A DNA stretch of 64,000 nt from Phoronis australis (lineage: Eukaryota; Phoronida; Phoronidae): positions 411,265 to 475,264 of the forward strand of contig NMRA01000027.1 of NCBI GenBank assembly GCA_002633005.1, read 5' to 3'. Each line of letters opens with the position of its first letter. The stretch's first letter is position 1. The notes beneath the pieces were generated by a model that saw only the letters and a program-made list of their open reading frames with translations, searched no databases and was not told the origin of the DNA. Below, piece after piece: positions 61,776 to 64,000 of this stretch. Made by a program: the position numbers and the translations under genes.

Positions 61776-64000
61776 GTGAGTAAGATAGGTCAGAAATAGG
61801 TCAGAAGGGAATTAAATGTGAATCAGACATGGTTGCATTGGGGGGTTCAGAAGTTGATTTCTTAGTGTTTTGGTTAAATATGTTTTTGATGTATAAAATT
61901 AGAAGCTTCAACACTGCTACTTTTAAAAATGTTGCTCAGTTATCTCTGTAAATTGACTAAATGGGAGAAAGCATTTTTCATGAAGTGTGAAGAGAAATTT
62001 TGCTGTGATTACACAATCGAACATCATTTCCTGAAAAGAGGCTCTAAAAAGACGTGAAACTGGTGACCATGTGTGTGGTGGCCACACATATAAGACTAGT
62101 GACCATGTATGTGCTGGCCACATATATAAGACGTCCACATTTTGGATATTGTTGTAGCAAGTGTATCAGAATGGGAGACTTTCAGCAAGCAGTTGGGGCT
62201 TATCACATGGGACCGGTGACTCGTATCGCCACCTAGCTGTATGAAGAGGTACTTAGTCTTCACAGCGGGTGGCATAGGGGAATGGTTTGCCTTTGTGAAA
62301 ATACCCTTTTACAGTGTATGTGATTAGACGTGATGTGTTTTAAACAGAAGTTATAAAGTACCTCCTTGTTCTCCAGAGGCCACTGGTGTCAGGTCTTATG
62401 TGACCAGTCACCACATTGCCTCTGAAAGTCTCCCATTGGATGTTGAATTGAATTTAAAATGTCCAGTTTCTGAAAAAAAAGCTAATGCAGTGCACTATTT
62501 TGGGGTAAATTTCTGTCTATTGACGTGCACAGTATTCCTACACCACTTTGTTCCGAGTACCTATTTCTGCAAATAGATGGCTGACTTAACTGTTGTTTCA
62601 GACTTGTGCACTGAAGGGCAATTTAGGTTGTCTGTCTGTAGAAATTGGATATGAAACTAATTACACAAGTATTTGATATGGCAATGCAGTAATTATTATA
62701 AAATTGATGGGTTTTTTTTGCCTTTGTTTGCTGCCACTAGCTACAATATGCCAGATATGTGCCTGGGTGTACATGTGTGTCATGTACGTAGGCTGTGCAC
62801 AGATCATGCGGCTGTGCGTAAAGTATTCATTTATTTGTAAAGGTCTGTTGCAAAGTGTCACTGCTCTAAACAGTGTTGGTGTTTTGCATGTAGCCGAAAA
62901 CATTGTAGTGAGACTTGTATTCTGAGGCCCCCGATATTTGTACTCTCTCCCAATATTCTAACTCTCTGTTGTCTCTAAATGAAGGTGTGTTCACTTACTA
63001 CTCCATAACTCGAAGGGTGAGGGAGTTGGGAAAAGATGACAATTTATGAGAACTCATGGTGCTGTCATCACATAGTTTATTAAGATATCTCCATCACGGT
63101 ACATATCATTGGAGAAACTGGTTCACCTTCGAGCCGAATTGATTAATTTCAAAATCGGGAGCCGACATTTCACGCTTCCATGATTTGGTCATATTTCACA
63201 AGGCTTCCCATATAAACATCTAACATGTACACAAACACCAGCCCCAATCTATCACTACCCAATCCTATCACTGACTGTGAACACATTGACATAGGGCATC
63301 ACTGACTGAACACGGTGACATAGGGCATCACTGACTGAACACGGTGACATAGGGCATCACTGACTGAACACGGTGACATAGGGCATCACTGACTGAACAC
63401 GGTGACATAGGGCATCACTGACTGAACACAGTGACATAGGGCATCACTGACTGAACACAGTGACATAGGGCATCACTGACTGAACACAGTGACATGGGGC
63501 ATCACTGACTGAACACAGTGACATGGGGCATCACTGACTGAACACAGCGACATGGGGCATCACTGACTGAACACAGTGACATAGGGCATCACTGACTGAA
63601 CACAGTGACATAGGGCATCACTGACTGAACACAGTGACATGGGGCATCACTGACTGAACACAGTGACATGGGGCATCACTGACTGAACACAGCGACATGG
63701 GGCATCACTGACTGAACACAGTGACATAGGGCATCACTGACTGAACACAGTGACATAGGGCATCACTGACTGAACACAGTGACATGGGGCATCACTGACT
63801 GAACACAGTGACATGGGGCATCACTGACTGAACACAGCGACATAGGGCATCACTGACTGAACACAGTGACATAGGGCATCACTGACTGAACACAGTGATA
63901 TGGGGGATCACTGACTATGAACATAGGGCATAATCAGGGCATACGCATTCAAAATTTTCCAACTTTTTAAGCATATGTGCAATTTAGTGACAGAATTTTA
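61776..64000. other. Start of a further FOXN intron
   Basis: No exon matching the next part of a FOXN2/3 protein was found. A two-copy repeat with (A/G)GTGACCATGT(G/A)TGTG and CCACA(C/T)ATATAAGAC lies at about 62055-62132. A 29-bp minisatellite lies at 63272-63925. Confidence 0.6.
63272..63925. repeat. 29-bp minisatellite with 145-bp higher-order period
   Basis: About 22 copies of a 29-base unit containing GCATCACTGACTGAACAC and GTGACATAGG run head to tail. Variants at three positions define types. After four copies with CGGTGACATAGG come three rounds of the five-unit order AGTG..ATA, AGTG..ATA, AGTG..ATG, AGTG..ATG, AGCG; the last round ends in a changed type. There are no unique spacers. 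Confidence 0.95.

Noticed and set aside
63272-63925. Regular 29-base direct repeats resembling a CRISPR array by unit length
   Set aside because: Repeats follow each other head to tail with no unique spacers, there are no cas genes, and the surroundings are animal introns. It is a minisatellite.
1-64000. tRNA or rRNA genes, integrated virus or reverse transcriptase fragments
   Set aside because: No cloverleaf with A and B boxes, rRNA core motif, or polymerase/integrase motif was recognised in the translated frames supplied or by reading.

Overview
The window is nuclear DNA from an animal and is visibly AT-rich. It has small coding exons with GT-AG junctions, kilobase introns and many short dispersed and tandem repeats. 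There are no operons, ribosome-binding sites or bacterial gene packing. The three recognisable genes are animal genes: a CCDC175-like coiled-coil protein, a 14-3-3 protein, and a forkhead factor of the FOXN2/FOXN3 class. No Alu, L1 or other mammalian repeats were recognised. A single FOXN2/3-like gene and abundant small palindromic elements fit a marine invertebrate, perhaps a non-vertebrate deuterostome, but the species cannot be fixed from the sequence.

Layout. Positions 1682-17836 (minus strand) hold sixteen coding exons of the coiled-coil gene. All junctions join in consistent phase, giving 738 codons from a start codon at 17836; the extreme C-terminus was not located. Positions 17837-20883 separate this gene from a divergently transcribed 14-3-3 gene. 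That gene has a small first coding exon (20884-20945), a 6.3 kb intron and one large second exon (27246-27969), with a probable 3' UTR to about 29.1 kb. Positions 29.1-52.2 kb contain no supportable coding region and probably include upstream intergenic DNA plus 5' non-coding introns of the forkhead gene. That gene begins at 52197 and runs off the right edge, with coding exons 52197-52826, 58060-58202, 59625-59674 and 61719-61775. The forkhead domain is split between the first two.

The non-coding part carries several miniature inverted-repeat families, each seen in two or more copies. There is also a 0.95 kb long inverted repeat in the 14-3-3 intron, a perfect 42-base palindrome just after FOXN exon 2, and several minisatellites. 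One minisatellite at the right end is a 29-bp repeat organised into a 145-bp higher-order period.

The genes do not form a pathway. 14-3-3 proteins bind phosphoserine/threonine proteins, FOXN2/3 proteins are nuclear DNA-binding regulators, and CCDC175 is a poorly characterised coiled-coil protein. No new multi-gene system was found. The most notable items are the intact CCDC175-like gene model, the unusual 14-3-3 gene, and the repeat families.
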